This document shows positions 43,611-55,499 of a stretch of 64,000 bases of DNA, piece after piece. The notes beneath the pieces were generated by a model. The model did no database searches and was not told where the DNA came from. It was given only the letters and a program-made list of their open reading frames with translations. The translations under genes and the position numbers were made by a program. Source of the DNA: Sweltsa coloradensis (Eukaryota; Arthropoda; Insecta; Plecoptera; Chloroperlidae); the NCBI GenBank assembly GCA_024449915.1, contig JAMZAV010001733.1, positions 248,001 through 312,000 on the forward strand, in the 5' to 3' direction. Numbering within the stretch: the stretch's first letter is position 1; every line of letters starts with the position of its first letter.

Positions 43611-45617
43611 AATCCTGGGTGCGCCACTGTTGGAAACACTTTTAAATCACTTTGGAGAGGGGTCTATGTTTGTTTTTGTTTGCCAATATTGGGGTAGGGG
43701 CCTAGTCTTATTTGGGATTGTATGCCTAATTTTATATTATTCAGCATAGCCTAATTCAACAATGTGCATAAAATCTATCACAAATTAGTCCCGGTAGGGC
43801 CTATGACATAGGCTAGGCTACCGTCGTTAATTTTAGTAACAGTATGCATACCGGCTCATACCGACCCACTTTAACCACTGCTTACACGTTTCATCCTTCT
43901 GGGACTAGCCTAATAATTAGGGGTCTACAGGGTTGGCTTGGTCGCTTTGGTTTACTGTCTCCCACTGAAAATCAGTTAGGGCCTATGTAACTGAGTGGGT
44001 AGACTCTAAATACGAATTTATTTATTTAGCCTTTATTAATAAATGAAATTGATGCAATCTGATATAGCCTACGCGTGGTAGAAGTAGGCGGTAGGCCTAA
44101 CCTAACCTCCATATCTCAAGTTAAGCGTTTCGGCGCTAGACCGCATTCCTGCAACTTTTAGTGGTGAATACTCACACATAGCCTAGCATTACGGTACTTT
44201 TATTGTTAAGACTGCCGGACCGGCCAACTTTTCAACACTTTGTCTTCGGATGGGAAAAGTAAGTTGAAAGGAGAGGGGAGGGGGGAGGCAAAGTGCGTAA
44301 CAATAGTAACATAATATTGTAAAATATGCGCTTTGCCCCCCTCCCCCCCCCCCCATTGCCCCAAACATCTTTCCCTACATGAAAAGTTGCCGACCAACGG
44401 TTTTAAAAGAAATACGAGCAAGTAATGTTTTGTGCAACCAGCCAACAGCCCTAAAGTTCCGGGTGGGTTTAGGCCTAATGGAGGTACCCCTACTAGTAGT
44501 AGTATTTCCTCGCTGTGACCATGCGGTGGCAGGTAACTTTCATCTCCTCACTTTCATTCCCTTTTCATTTCTATCAGCTTTCAATCCCCTTTCTCTTCTC
44601 CTTCTTCTTTTCTCTTAACTCCTCTTCCCATCCATTGCTCACTGTTCCACTTTCGGCAGGCCTCTTTTACGGGCCACTGACGTTTGATTCTCTTCTCAAT
44701 CAATCCTTCCCTCGTCTGTATTACCTGGCAGCGCTTATAGATTTTGTACAGGTAGATAGATTTCTTATCCATCGTTGTTGCTGTGATTGATGTTTAACTG
44801 GGAAATCCTCCCAAATAGGGCTAAATAAATTTAATTAATATAAAAAAAAAAAAAAAATACCGTGCCTAGCCTACCTACTATAAACATTTTTTTGTAGCTT
44901 AAGCCAAATGCATTAGGCAGGCCTACTGGTAGCTTACTTACATCTAGTGTAGGGGGGGGGGGGGCCTACACGCTGGCAGCCAAGAGTGTCCACGTTTTGG
45001 AAAATAACCGCATTTGCCCATCCCCAAAAGTAGGTGAATAGTCAAAATAATGGTGTGTTTATGAAAAAAAATCTCAATAGTATTTAGGCCTAGGCCCAAT
45101 TAAATGATGGATTTATGGTTTACCGATTGGGTAGGCGAGGCCTAGGTAGTTCTACCCTCCAACCTTTTTAGGTTTATTTCAATTATGGCACTATTTGGGT
45201 GTTTATTTCAGTTTATTGTGATCACAAAATTAATTTAGGCAGATGCCAATATAGGGTAATTTCCATTTTGTTGCACGTTATTTGGATTTTATCGCTTCAC
45301 ACAATACAAATCATGATATACCTTCTTTCATTACTTACTTGCTCATTAGTATTCTGTACCAACAATAACATTCCTTATTACAAGTCATTCAATAATATTG
45401 TTCAGCAGCATTCTTTGAACTATGATGCAATACTCTGTAGACTACGGTAGTACTGAGAACCACCTGCTGGGTACAAGCAAGTAGCTTTTCTGCCTCCCAG
45501 ATAACTTGCTGGTTCTTCGTACCAAGTTCAAAAAAACTATCAAATCCATGTAGAGGTGCCGAAGAATCTGAGTGATCACTATAGGAAACAATTTCACGTC
45601 TAGTCTGTATTGAGACT
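43611..45617. other. intergenic, no gene supported
   Basis: ORFs at 44206-44790 are low-complexity (Ser/Leu/Phe pyrimidine runs). 44945-45026 ends in TTTGCCCATCCCC, a possible MITE fragment of the 3503 family. Poly-G and poly-A runs lie at 44952 and 44845. Confidence 0.4.
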
Positions 45618-45619
45618 TG

Positions 45620-47015
45620 GTAACAAAACGACTTACCACCATCTTTTCTATATTTATATGCCTATATAAGTTATTCAGTATTCAAGTGTACCTAAATGAG
45701 GCAAATACTAAAATTATAAGAATGTCATAAAATGATTACTCATAACTTCCTTGAGAGCCTCGAAATATTTCGTCTCACCGGCCCAAATATGGTCGAAAAG
45801 CAATTGAGATTTAATTAGGCTTGAACGGTCAGCGCCAGTCTGACGGCTCTAAAACACTATATTGTCACGTACAGAAGACATAAATATAAGTTTTACGACG
45901 CTTAGTCAGCCACAGTTGTAACAAAGTCATGTATAGACGTTCAGATTTCACTATAGTTCTTTAAAATTCATAAAACTTCAGTCCTAACATGTAAGAGGCA
46001 ATAGTGTGGGTATTTGTTTAAGTAAGGTGCACCCTACATGAAAGTTACGAACGAGAGGCTCATGGGTAAAGTGACATCATAGTGCAAATCCGTGAGAGCA
46101 GGGAGTTTTGGGCAGGACATCATGTCGGGAGACGGTGTTGGGCAGTCGCTTGATGGAGGCTCTGAGCACGGCCGCGATTCGCGATGACAGACGTTTTTTG
46201 AGTAGTGATAGAGGACCTCCTAGCTTCGGGGTAGAGTACTGACAGATAGTTCTAATAATGTTCCACGACGACGGCAATGTAATTTGGTCAACGAGTAATA
46301 AGAGTGTATGGTTTGTTGGTAATATAATTAAAATGTAATTGAAGTAGTTTTGGTGTTGAAAAAGCGTAAAGTCCCTAGTGTCGTCAAACTGTCATCACTG
46401 TCGTCAAAGTGTCATCAGGGTCATCACAAAAATGACCGCTATTTTAAATAATCAGTTTCACGAATAATAGTTCAAGTCATCGAACTGTCGTCATGGTCAT
46501 CATAACAGACCAATGTTTCTAATTAATTCGTCATCAGGATAAGTTACATATCTCAGAGTTCAACAGACTGTGTAACCGAGTTCCAAAACGAGTGAAGTGA
46601 TCATCGAGAATACGTCGAATTTCCGTTTCAAGTGTCATCAAAACACCCACCGCAATTTCCCCCCAAGAAACCCCCCCCACTTCAAACGTCGTAACTGCAG
46701 AAACCCTAAGACGCCGTTATTCTACGTTGACTTGGTCTCTAACAGGATGAGTACCTGTCTAATGACAGTTTGTTTTATTTTGTATAAATCAATGTCCATG
46801 TAATTCTTGCATGTCATTGTGGGGTAATTATAGTAAACTGAGCTCAGTTAATAAGGTTTTTGTGATGATGTATCGTATCAAATGTTTTAAATAAGCGTTT
46901 TAATATAGATCAATGGAAACATAATTTGCTAATTTCTCTTCAACTTATTTACCTAATTGAATCCTTTGTTTGATTGTTGGTTATTTTTCTCCCTCGAGGG
47001 TAAAATTTAGTTACA
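45620..47015 (+). repeat. 5' LTR
   Basis: It matches the repeat at 51106-52525. The two differ mainly by single missing bases in the first 700 bp of this copy, then are nearly identical. It ends CTCGAGGGTAAAATTTAGTT ACA. Confidence 0.85.
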
Positions 47016-47017
47016 AT

Positions 47018-47035
47018 TGGCGCCCAACGTGGGGC
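47018..47035 (+). promoter_or_regulatory. primer-binding site, tRNA-Lys type
   Basis: TGGCGCCCAACGTGGGGC, two nt after the LTR, is the word used as the tRNA-Lys(1,2) primer site by several retroviruses. This is strong evidence that reverse transcription was primed here. Confidence 0.8.
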
Positions 47036-47195
47036 TCTCGAATTTGACCAAACGACCGGGATTATGAGTCGGTAGGGAACAGTGGTCAGTAAAGGTCAGT
47101 ATTTATAATTGCTATTTTCAGTTTTTAGGTGTTTTGCTGGGGTTTTTGTTGTGTTTTGGTGTATTTGAAGTAGGAGTGTTGTGATCATTGCCACT

Positions 47196-48162
47196 ATGTC
47201 TTCGGATGAGGAGATAATCTGTTCAGCAGAAGATAGTGGGTCTGCAGGGAGCAGTTTGGTGGGTCAGGGACGACGAGTTGATGGCGCAGAACTTGGACAG
47301 GGAAATGGCGGTAGCCGAGGTGTTAATACAGTTAGCAGACAGGGTAGTGACGATGCAGGGGGGCGTTATTAGTGAGAGTAGTGCAGTCGAGACACCGCTA
47401 TTGACAGGGTACGAAGATACCGAGCCATTAGTTGAACCGAGGGTCGTAGAGGAGGAGAAACAGACGGAACTACGTTCAGACAGTAGAAGTGAGGTGGAAT
47501 CGGAGCCGCGGATCATGACCACCCAAGAACCCCAAGAACCGAATATTATGCAATATCTTATCTCTATGAAAGCAGAGGCAAGCGCAATGAACGCAGAGGT
47601 AAACGCTAAGCTAGATGCTATAAAAGCAGAGGTAAACGCAAAGTTAGATGCTACGGGAGGAAAAAGGGCGGAGTGTCGGGCTGAGATGACAGCTGCTCGG
47701 ATAGCAGGTACTGGTGATAAGAAGGAAATTATTTGTGAAGAGAAGATTAATAAGGTGCTTTGTGTAGAACATAAAGAGAAGATTAATCAAGAGCTTTGCA
47801 ATACTAATAATGAGCGTGATGTTAATGAAGAGCATGATGCTAATAAAGAGCATAATGTTAATGAAGAACATGATGTGAATGAAGAAATTCATGTTGAAAA
47901 TACCGAGGAGTCTAATGACGAGGGCGAAGTAATTACCGCCGATGCGAAATATGAAAATGATAGCGTAACAATAGTAGATGTTATTGCTGGGAGTAATGGG
48001 AGTCCACGTGAGAAAGTTGACTGGCGTCCTGGGGAGCGATATAGTTTACGAGCGAAGGTCGTACGCACTCGTAAGGTGTTGATGTTTGGTTCAAGAGGGG
48101 ACCGAAAAAGGGCAAAGGTCAAAATGAAACGTGTACGAAGAGCAAAGTTTGTGCTGGTCTAG
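47196..48162 (+). CDS. Gag-like ORF of the LTR element
   Basis: The likely start is ATGTCTTCGGATGAGGAG at 47196. The main frame (47236-48159) continues through QNLDREMAVAEVLIQLADRV, a coiled-coil-like repeat (EVNAKLDAIKAEVNAKLDAT), an Asn/Glu/His-rich tandem stretch (NEEHDANKEHNVNEEHDV) and a basic C-terminus (KRAKVKMKRVRRAKF). The first 20 codons are in another frame, so an indel near 47270 separates them. There is no zinc knuckle. The position after the primer site suggests Gag, but I recognise no capsid fold. Confidence 0.55.
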
Positions 48163-49457
48163 GCAGATCAAAGTTAGAATGAAAGCACTGGGAGTGGCGA
48201 TGTCCTATCATCTGACAACAGCTGTGTAATTGCACGTAGTTAGGAGTGGAGGGATAGAAAAGAAGTTGTGTGTTATGAATCAAAGGTGTATTCCAGATAA
48301 ATTGGCGGATTGGTGTTAGAATTTCTGAAGCATTTAAGTTGATATCGAAACCATTCAGCATTGCCGAATCAGAGGGATGAATAATTTTTGTAATTGGGGC
48401 TTAGCATGACAAGAGATGCGAGCGATTTGGGCCAAGCGAGCCGTTGAGTTCACATGAGTATTGAAATGAATCTACCATGTAAGTAATTTTGGAGTTTGAG
48501 CCAGTGAGCTACTCTGAATACGTCGAGGATTTTGATTGAAGGGGGGGATCGTTTCGATATTGGTAAGAATGTGTAGGCAATTTGTATTCATGATTCATTT
48601 ATGGGGAAGAAAACACTTGGGATTTCATGATATCTAGCTTTGGGTAACATGGAAACAAAAGTTTGGTTTATTGAGAGTTTTGAACAAACCCGTAATAAAA
48701 TGTTTTATGGCTTGTAAAATAGTTTCGACATGTGGGAAGTAATGACCTTATTTTACGACCGTGGTTGAACAAGGGGAACTTGGTGCCGATTGCACAAAGT
48801 GTCATGTAGGCCACTAGCCAGATGGAAACAGTATGCTGTAAAATATTTGATTGCTTGTAAATCAGTAACGCAGATATTTGAATACATAATGATCATATGA
48901 GATAGTAATTGTCAAGTTTGACCGAGTAGGAATCTAAGAAAGCTACAGATTTGTAATTTGGTTTTCTGTTATTGATGTACAATTAAGTACGTATAACGAA
49001 ATAAATAATATTGGTGTTAGTTTTTATTTTTATTTTGGGTACATTGTTTGTTCTTTTAAATGAAGGGCATTGGTTTCCGTTCTCGAACGTATACTGTACC
49101 CTAGAGCAGGTTGAGTCACAGAGCGAGACAAACCAGAGATAAGTAAGTCGAACAGGGGACGCAGCTAGAGACAAAAACTTCGAGATTTGAATAAGATATC
49201 CAATGTGTTAGATTTGTGTGCCGTAGAAGGCAAAAGGATATAGGAAAGTGCCTAAGGGCGTTGGCAATAGGAATTGTCCAAAGATAAATGATTGTGATGT
49301 AATTGAAATGTTGGCCACGCAAAGAAACAGCAAAACGTACGTTCATCGAAGATACAATGCTAAGGTTAAATAATGGGAGATAATAAAAACTGCATTAGAA
49401 TATTCCAATAGTAGTAAATTTCGTTCGAAGTAATTTGCATAACCAGTGTAGAAAAGT
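48163..49457. other. non-coding interior of the LTR element
   Basis: There is no long frame on the + strand. Minus-strand ORFs around 48119-49346 have no motifs. This is where pol would be expected, and it is absent. Confidence 0.55.
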
Positions 49458-49660
49458 ATGAACTTTTATGAGAATAGTATGAGGGATAGAAATGTTAGCT
49501 GCAAGTCAAGGAAAGTTTGGGCTTAATTGGCATAGGTGAATTTGACAGAGATCAGTTCAATAAGATGCAATTGGCTCCATGGTTGATTTGTTGTATGTTT
49601 TTGTTGGTCATCGTTCTTGTAGCTGGACGTATGATCTATTTTGTTAAATTTTGTGAAAAA
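49458..49660 (+). pseudogene. small membrane-protein ORF array, unit 1 (broken)
   Basis: The same ATGAACTTTTATGAGAATAG start as units 3 and 4, but small indels break the frame before the hydrophobic segment. Confidence 0.7.
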
Positions 49661-49662
49661 GT

Positions 49663-49868
49663 ATGAACTTTTATGAGAATAGTATGAGGGATAGGAATGT
49701 TAGCTGCGAGTCAAGGAAAGTGGACTTAATTGGCATAGGTGAATTGACAGAGATCAGTTCAATAAGATGCAATTGGCTCCCATGGTTGATTTGTTGTTAG
49801 TGTTTTTTGTTGGTCATCGTTTTTGTAGCTGGTCGTATTATCTATTTTTTGTTAAATTTTGTGGAGAA
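49663..49868 (+). pseudogene. small membrane-protein ORF array, unit 2 (broken)
   Basis: Near identical to unit 3. One missing base in the middle (GTGAATTGACAGAG instead of GTGAATTTGACAGAG) and an extra T later disrupt the frame. Confidence 0.7.
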
Positions 49869-49870
49869 GT

Positions 49871-50062
49871 ATGAACTTTTATGAGAATAGTATGAGGGAT
49901 AGGAATGTTAGCTGCGAGTCAAGGAAAGTGGACTTAATTGGCATAGGTGAATTTGACAGAGATCAGTTCAATAAGATGCAATTGGCTCCCATGGTTGATT
50001 TGTTGTTAGTGTTTTTGTTGGTCATCGTTTTTGTAGCTGGACGTATTATCTATTTTTGGTAA
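49871..50062 (+). CDS. small single-pass membrane protein ORF, unit 3 (intact)
   Basis: The 63 codons start MNFYENSMRDRNVSCESRKV, pass through GEFDRDQFNKMQLAPM and end in one strongly hydrophobic helix (VDLLLVFLLVIVFVAGRIIY). The charged N-terminus followed by a C-terminal anchor predicts a tail-anchored or single-pass protein. I do not recognise the family. It could be a remnant of an envelope or accessory protein of the element. Confidence 0.5.
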   Translation: MNFYENSMRDRNVSCESRKVDLIGIGEFDRDQFNKMQLAPMVDLLLVFLLVIVFVAGRIIYFW

Positions 50063-50077
50063 ATTTTGTGGAGAAGT

Positions 50078-50299
50078 ATGAACTTTTATGAGAATAGTAT
50101 GAGGGATAGGAATGTTAGTTGCGAGTCAAGGAAAGTGGACTTAATTGACATAGGTGAATTTGATAGAGATCAGTTCAATAAGATGCAATTGGCTCCCATG
50201 GTTGATTTGTTAATTGTATTTCTGTCAGTCGTCGTTCTTTTACTAGGGCGTATTATCTATGGAGTATCAGCAAGTTTGTGGTTTGACACAGTAAATTAA
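50078..50299 (+). CDS. small single-pass membrane protein ORF, unit 4 (intact, different tail)
   Basis: The first 45 residues are almost identical to unit 3. The hydrophobic segment differs in sequence but not in character (VDLLIVFLSVVVLLLGRIIY), and the frame continues into GVSASLWFDTVN before the stop. Keeping hydrophobicity while changing sequence suggests the membrane segment matters. Confidence 0.5.
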   Translation: MNFYENSMRDRNVSCESRKVDLIDIGEFDRDQFNKMQLAPMVDLLIVFLSVVVLLLGRIIYGVSASLWFDTVN

Positions 50300-51105
50300 A
50301 AATTAAATCCGATGAAAGGAATGTAATGCAGTTTTTAAAAAAATGTGGTCCTGTATAGTTAACTAGCAGTTATGGTGATTTGTGTATGTTTTTGTGAGAG
50401 TTTGAACAGGAACAAGCTTGTCTCTTATTGCTTATCAATCTGATACTGTTTTCAGATAAGTTTTCTGCTATTATGATAACTTAAATAATATTTTTATGTC
50501 TAATGACAAGATTTTACCTTGATTAATTATTACCTATTATGGTTATCCTTTAATCAAGTCTTAGTATAGAGTAGTATATGTATCAAATCTTTTAGTCGAA
50601 TGCTAAAACAAAACGTTGAGTACAACATGATCGGTTGAGGACATAACATGTGACAAATGTGTCAAGGTTACAAGGTTATGAGCGTAGGAGATCGTAAAAG
50701 AACACGACCTATACAACCAGCTGAGAGTTATGGGAGGGAAGTTAAACGTGCGTGAACTCCACATAGCTAAAATGTAAACAAGGCAAGCTGAGGTCTATAG
50801 TCTGCTCATACTAAGATCATGTTAGAGTGCATTCACACTAAGAGTATTTGAACTTGTAGGTTTTTATTTTGAATGTTAAATCTAATCATATATTAATAAA
50901 TAAATATATATACACATCTATATAAAAAATGTTCCATTGGTCTACAGTATTTAAAGTTTTGGGGTCAAGTAACATATATATGGTCAATAGTCAATGAAGT
51001 GACTCATGCAATGTTTGTAACTTATGGATAACAGTGCCTTCAATATAACTAGTAAGTTTTTGAAGTAAATTGTGTGCAATTGCCTACAAAAACTTGAGGG
51101 ATCAT
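50300..51105. other. non-coding 3' interior of the LTR element
   Basis: AT-rich, no frame. A weak purine run (AAAAACTTGAGGGATC) before 51106 may act as the polypurine tract. Confidence 0.5.
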
Positions 51106-52525
51106 TGTAACATAACGACTTACCACCATCTTTTTCTATATTTTATATGCCTATTATAAGTTAATTCAGTATTCAAGTGTACCTAAATGAGGCAAATACT
51201 AAAATTATAAGAATGTCATTTAATGATTACTCATAACTTCCTTGAGAGCCCTCGAAATATTTCGGTCTCACCGGCCCAAATATGGTCGAAAAGCAATTGA
51301 GATTTAATTAGGCTTGAACGGTCAGCGCCAGTCTGACGGCTCTAAAACACTATATTGTCACGTACAGGAAGACATAAACTATAAGTTTTACGACGCTTAG
51401 TCAGCCACAAGTTGTAACAAAGTCATGTATAGGACGTTCAGATTTCACTATAGTTCTTTTAAAATTTCATTAAAACTTCAGTCCTAACATGTAAAGAGGC
51501 AATAGTGTGGGTATTTGTTTTAAGTAAGGTGCACCCTACATGAAAGTTACGAACAGAGAGGCTCATGGGTAAAAGTGACATCATAGTGCGAATCCGTGAG
51601 AGCAGGTAGTTTTGGGCAGGACAGTCATGTCGGGGAGACGGTGTTGGGCAGTCGCTTGATGGAGGCTCTGAAGCACGGCCGCGATTCGCGATGACAGACG
51701 TTTTTTGAGTAGTGATAGAGGACCTACTAGCTTCGGGGTAGAGTACTGACAGATAGTTCTAATAATGTTCCACGACGACGGCAATGTAATTTGGTCAACG
51801 AGTAATAAGAGTGTATGGTTTGTTGGTAATATAATTAAAAATGTAATTGAAGTAGTTTTTGGTGTTGTAAAAGCGTAAAGTCTCTAGTGTCGTCAAACTG
51901 TCATCACTGTCGTCAAAGTGTCATCAGGGTCATCACAAAAATGACCGCTATTTTAAATAATCAGTTTCACGAATAATAGCTTCAAAGTCATCGAACTGTC
52001 GTCATGGTCATCATAACAGACCAATGTTTCTAATTAATTCGTCATCAGGATAAGTTACATATCTCAGAGTTCAACAGACTGTGTAACCGAGTTCCAAAAC
52101 GAGTGAAGTGATCATCGAGAATACGTCGAATTTCCGTTTCAAGTGTCATCAAAACACCCACCGCAAGTTCCCCCAAGAAATCCCCCCCACTTCAAACGTC
52201 GTAACTGCAGAAACCCTAAGACGCCGTTATTCTACGTTGACTTGGTCTCTAACAGGATGAGTACCTGTCTAATGACAGTTTGTTTTATTTTGTATAAATC
52301 AATGTCCATGTAATTCTTGCATGTCATTGTGGGGTAATTATAGTAAACTGAGCTCAGTTAATAAGGTTTTTGTGATGATGTATCGTATCAAATGTTTTAA
52401 ATAAGCGTTTTAATATAGATCAATGGAAACATAATTTGCTAATTTCTCTTCAACTTATTTACCTAATTGAATCCTTTGTTTGATTGTTGGTTATTTTTCT
52501 CCCTCGAGGGTAAAATTTAGTCACA
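51106..52525 (+). repeat. 3' LTR
   Basis: TGTAACATAACGAC...TTTAGTCACA; partner of 45620-47015. It is the longer and apparently more intact copy. A tandem set of GTCATCA-type words lies at 51890-52035. Confidence 0.85.
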
Positions 52526-53540
52526 ACTTGAGAGGTTGCGCCCTATAATCGTACCCCGCCGGAGTTTACATCACGTTGCCAGGTACTTTTCTCTGTAGGT
52601 CTAGGCCTACACCCCTAGAGCAAAGTCCAGGAGAGGAGGACTAGGAATTCAGATTACTGTAGTGAATATGATAATGCGCTGCTCGTTCTGCTATAAATTG
52701 CAATCCGGTCTACATTTTATTGTGACAATTTTTTTATTTTATAGGTTGTGTTTTGTATTGCTGTTTTTTCTCTTTGAGATAAACTCAACCATTAGCCTAA
52801 GGTTTTTAAAATTACTTTATTTGAAATTAGTTTATCTTTCTCGTGCAGATTTTGTTTTTGATTAGCCCTACGGTAAGCGATAAAAATTTTAAATTTTTGC
52901 CATGTTGTAGCCTATTATGAAACTGGTTTCGAATCCCAGTTTATGTTAGGGCTAGGTATTTTAAAATTATATATCCTTATACATCCATAGGCCTATACTA
53001 GATAGCTTAATAGGAACACATTACTTTGTTGGTTATAATTGCTTGAACATTCTTGTTGCTCGAAATCACTTTTTTTTGTCGTACGGTACGGAAAGATATC
53101 AAATCTAACGTTTTTCATCAAAATCAAAGTTTTTAGGTGCTAAATTTTACTAAATATACATTAGGTAGGGGCAGGCCCTATACCCCTTATTTTATTACTA
53201 CTTACAGTAGGCCTAGCCTATTAGTAGGACCTATTAAACAACTTTATAAATGTAGGCCTATACTCGGCCATAAGACTATAATTAAATTCAGGTAGGCCCT
53301 GTAGGCCTAGCTATTGTTTTTGTCATTGATTGTGCATGCAAGCTTGACATTCTTTTTGTTAAATTGGCCCGATCGTTTTAGGGAGATAGCAAATACAGTG
53401 GCCACTTATCTCTCAACATAGGCCTATATGGTTGTCCAAAATGGGGGCAATACTGTCTGGCATGTAAACTCCAGCGGGGAACAATTAGGCCTATAAAAGG
53501 AAACTAAAATACTAGGTAGCATACTCTGTTTGGCTAACTT
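52526..53540. other. intergenic, no gene seen
   Basis: AT-rich with AGGCCT palindromes; ORF 52662-52865 is hydrophobic low-complexity and unsupported. Confidence 0.4.
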
Positions 53541-53557
53541 GTAATTCTCCGAGTCGG

Positions 53558-53890
53558 TTTAGCCGCGGTCGCTTAGGCCTAACCGGTTCCCACTCGAACA
53601 CCAAAGTTAAGCAAGGGTCAAGGGGTGAGTGGGTGTCCGCTCTGCCCTGAAACACAGGCAGGCGTATACTGCTGGTTAGAGCAGATGGAAGGTTCGAGAG
53701 CTAGTGTGTGTAACGGCTTCGTTCTCCTTGACGTCTGCTCGGCAGTCTGTGGAGAAACCTATGACTGTCAAGGTTACACCATCCTTTCAGATGGGACATA
53801 AAGCCGTTGGTCCTCTTGGTGCTTTTCGAAAGGAGTAGGCTACGTGCTGGTACCAGGTTTCCCCTCCTCCCTTCTCTATTACATTTGCAC
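53558..53890 (+). mobile_element. SINE with 5S-rRNA-like head
   Basis: The head (GGCCTAACCGGTTCCCACTCGAACACCAAAGTTAAGCAA...GAGTGGGTG) resembles 5S rRNA, including GTTAAGCA and the GGGTG box. The body has AGATGGGACATAAAGCCGTTGGTCC, like the conserved core shared by deuterostome and mollusc SINEs. The tail carries TTTTCGAAAGGAGTAGGCTA, also found at 17690. Confidence 0.65.
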
Positions 53891-54000
53891 TAGTGGATTA
53901 CATTATCCGTTGCAAATAGAGACTTAGGGGCCTAATAATAATATGATTTCCTTCACTGAGTGCCCTACATTTCTTAATAAATTCTATAATTTGTTCTATC

Positions 54001-54797
54001 CAGGGTGTGTGCTTTTTTATTTTTATTAAAAAAATAAAAAATCATGATTTAGGCTAGCCTATTTGATTTAAATTGGATTTATTTATATAAATCAACTTTT
54101 TTATTTAAATCAGATTTTTTCGATAAAAAAAATCATATAGGTAGGCCTACCTAATAGGGAATAGGGCCTATAGGCCTACCGGTACCTTAACTTTTTTTAT
54201 CTCTCCGCTACATTAAGAACTTCTCTGAATACGTTAATCATATTATTTACCCCTACTTAGGCCTAAATAAGATTTACATTTATAAAAGTAAGTTGAAAGT
54301 TGCATCAATAATAATGGCGGGAAAAATGAGCCTCTACGTCACTATAATTATGGTACTGATGCGAATCGGCCAATAAGGTGATGCCAAACAGTGATATTAA
54401 CTTTGCAATCTAAGTAGCCTATGTATGTAAGCCCATTGGTCAACAATGCTCTAGCGTGCTCTAGACCTGAATCTTGACGTCACGTGCTGTTTGCGCGGGA
54501 AATAAAATACTACAAACTTTGAGCCTCAATAGAATTTAAAATATTTTCTTTAAATTGCTTTTAATTGCAGTATAATGGCGTTTTAAATGGTTTTATCCAT
54601 TTCTTACACCTACGTCAATATTTGGACTTGATGCATATTCCCTGTTCAAAAATTATTTTAAGGAAAACTTTGCCTACCCTAAATCAGTATGAACTCTCGT
54701 GTTTGTTACACAAAATTAAGAAAAAGTGCATTTGATTTAGGCCTAAATCAATGATTTTTATTTAATAAATCATTTGATTTATATAAAATACACCCTG
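54001..54797. mobile_element. hAT MITE (CAGGGTG...CACCCTG), TSD GTTCTATC
   Basis: Inverted ends with perfect 8-bp duplications at 53993-54000 and 54798-54805. The body is rich in GATTTAAATCA and TTTTTATTTAATAAATCA. Confidence 0.92.
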
Positions 54798-54805
54798 GTT
54801 CTATC

Positions 54806-55499
54806 AGCAGCAGCGTCGTCGACTAGTATTTGCTGTTATCCCTAATGTTCCTGTTCAAAGGACTAGAGTAGTATTTATTAGACGTTAGATCCGTACAATG
54901 TTGTCCTCCTTTGTTAATCAGTTTTTTTTACTGAAATAGGATATGTCTAGACGTTAGGCCTAATTAAATAAATAAATTTAAAAATAAATTGCTTTTACAA
55001 GGAAATAAGTCTAGGTTGGGTCAGTTTGCATAGCTTATCTCCTGCCATTACATTGCATTCTCAAGAAATATGTTATCAGTTGCCTTATCCCCTCTCGGCC
55101 CAAGTGATCTATCATAGCCTAAGCCTACACATTACTAAATATAGCAGTCATTTACTAGAACTGCCACTTAATGGATTATCTTTTCTTCTTTTCATAGGCC
55201 TTATTCATGTCATCATGTGTTTTCTAGTTAAATCCAGTAGATAGGACTCCTGTTCCCTCCAATCTATGCCATTGACATTTTTCCAATCATTAAAAGCACA
55301 GTCGCATGTTTTCTATGATTGTGAATTGGTTGATACACGGCCTGGCTCACAGTTTGCGGCTATGGTTGTCACCAGATATTTGGATTAGCTGTGTATTTAG
55401 GCCTACTTGCTTTTTATAACAGGTGGTACAGACTTGTTTAGCTTGTTTTGTGTTGTTTTCATTAGGCCTAACAATAATAATCCATGTGTTTTAACTTTT
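54806..55499. other. intergenic, no gene seen
   Basis: ORF 55026-55244 has no motif. No element ends are recognised. Confidence 0.4.

Larger units (their letters stand above)
45620..52525 (+). mobile_element. non-autonomous LTR retroelement with tandem small ORFs
   Basis: Direct repeats of about 1.4 kb (45620-47015 and 51106-52525) flank about 4.1 kb. A primer-binding site follows the first repeat. The interior carries one Gag-like ORF (about 47196-48162) and a four-copy tandem array of a small ORF (49458-50299). No protease, reverse transcriptase, integrase or envelope could be recognised. The flanks share ACT/ACTTG (45615-45619 and 52526-52530), a plausible target-site duplication. Confidence 0.8.

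Noticed and set aside
49458..50299. CRISPR-like array
   Set aside because: Units of about 207 bp are directly adjacent, coding, and lack short repeats with unique spacers; this is a tandem duplication in an animal retroelement.
46077..51784. Repeated minus-strand ORFs (66-67 codons) in the two LTRs at 46077-46277 and 51581-51784
   Set aside because: They are the same LTR sequence twice, antisense to the element, differing by frameshifts, with no motif.
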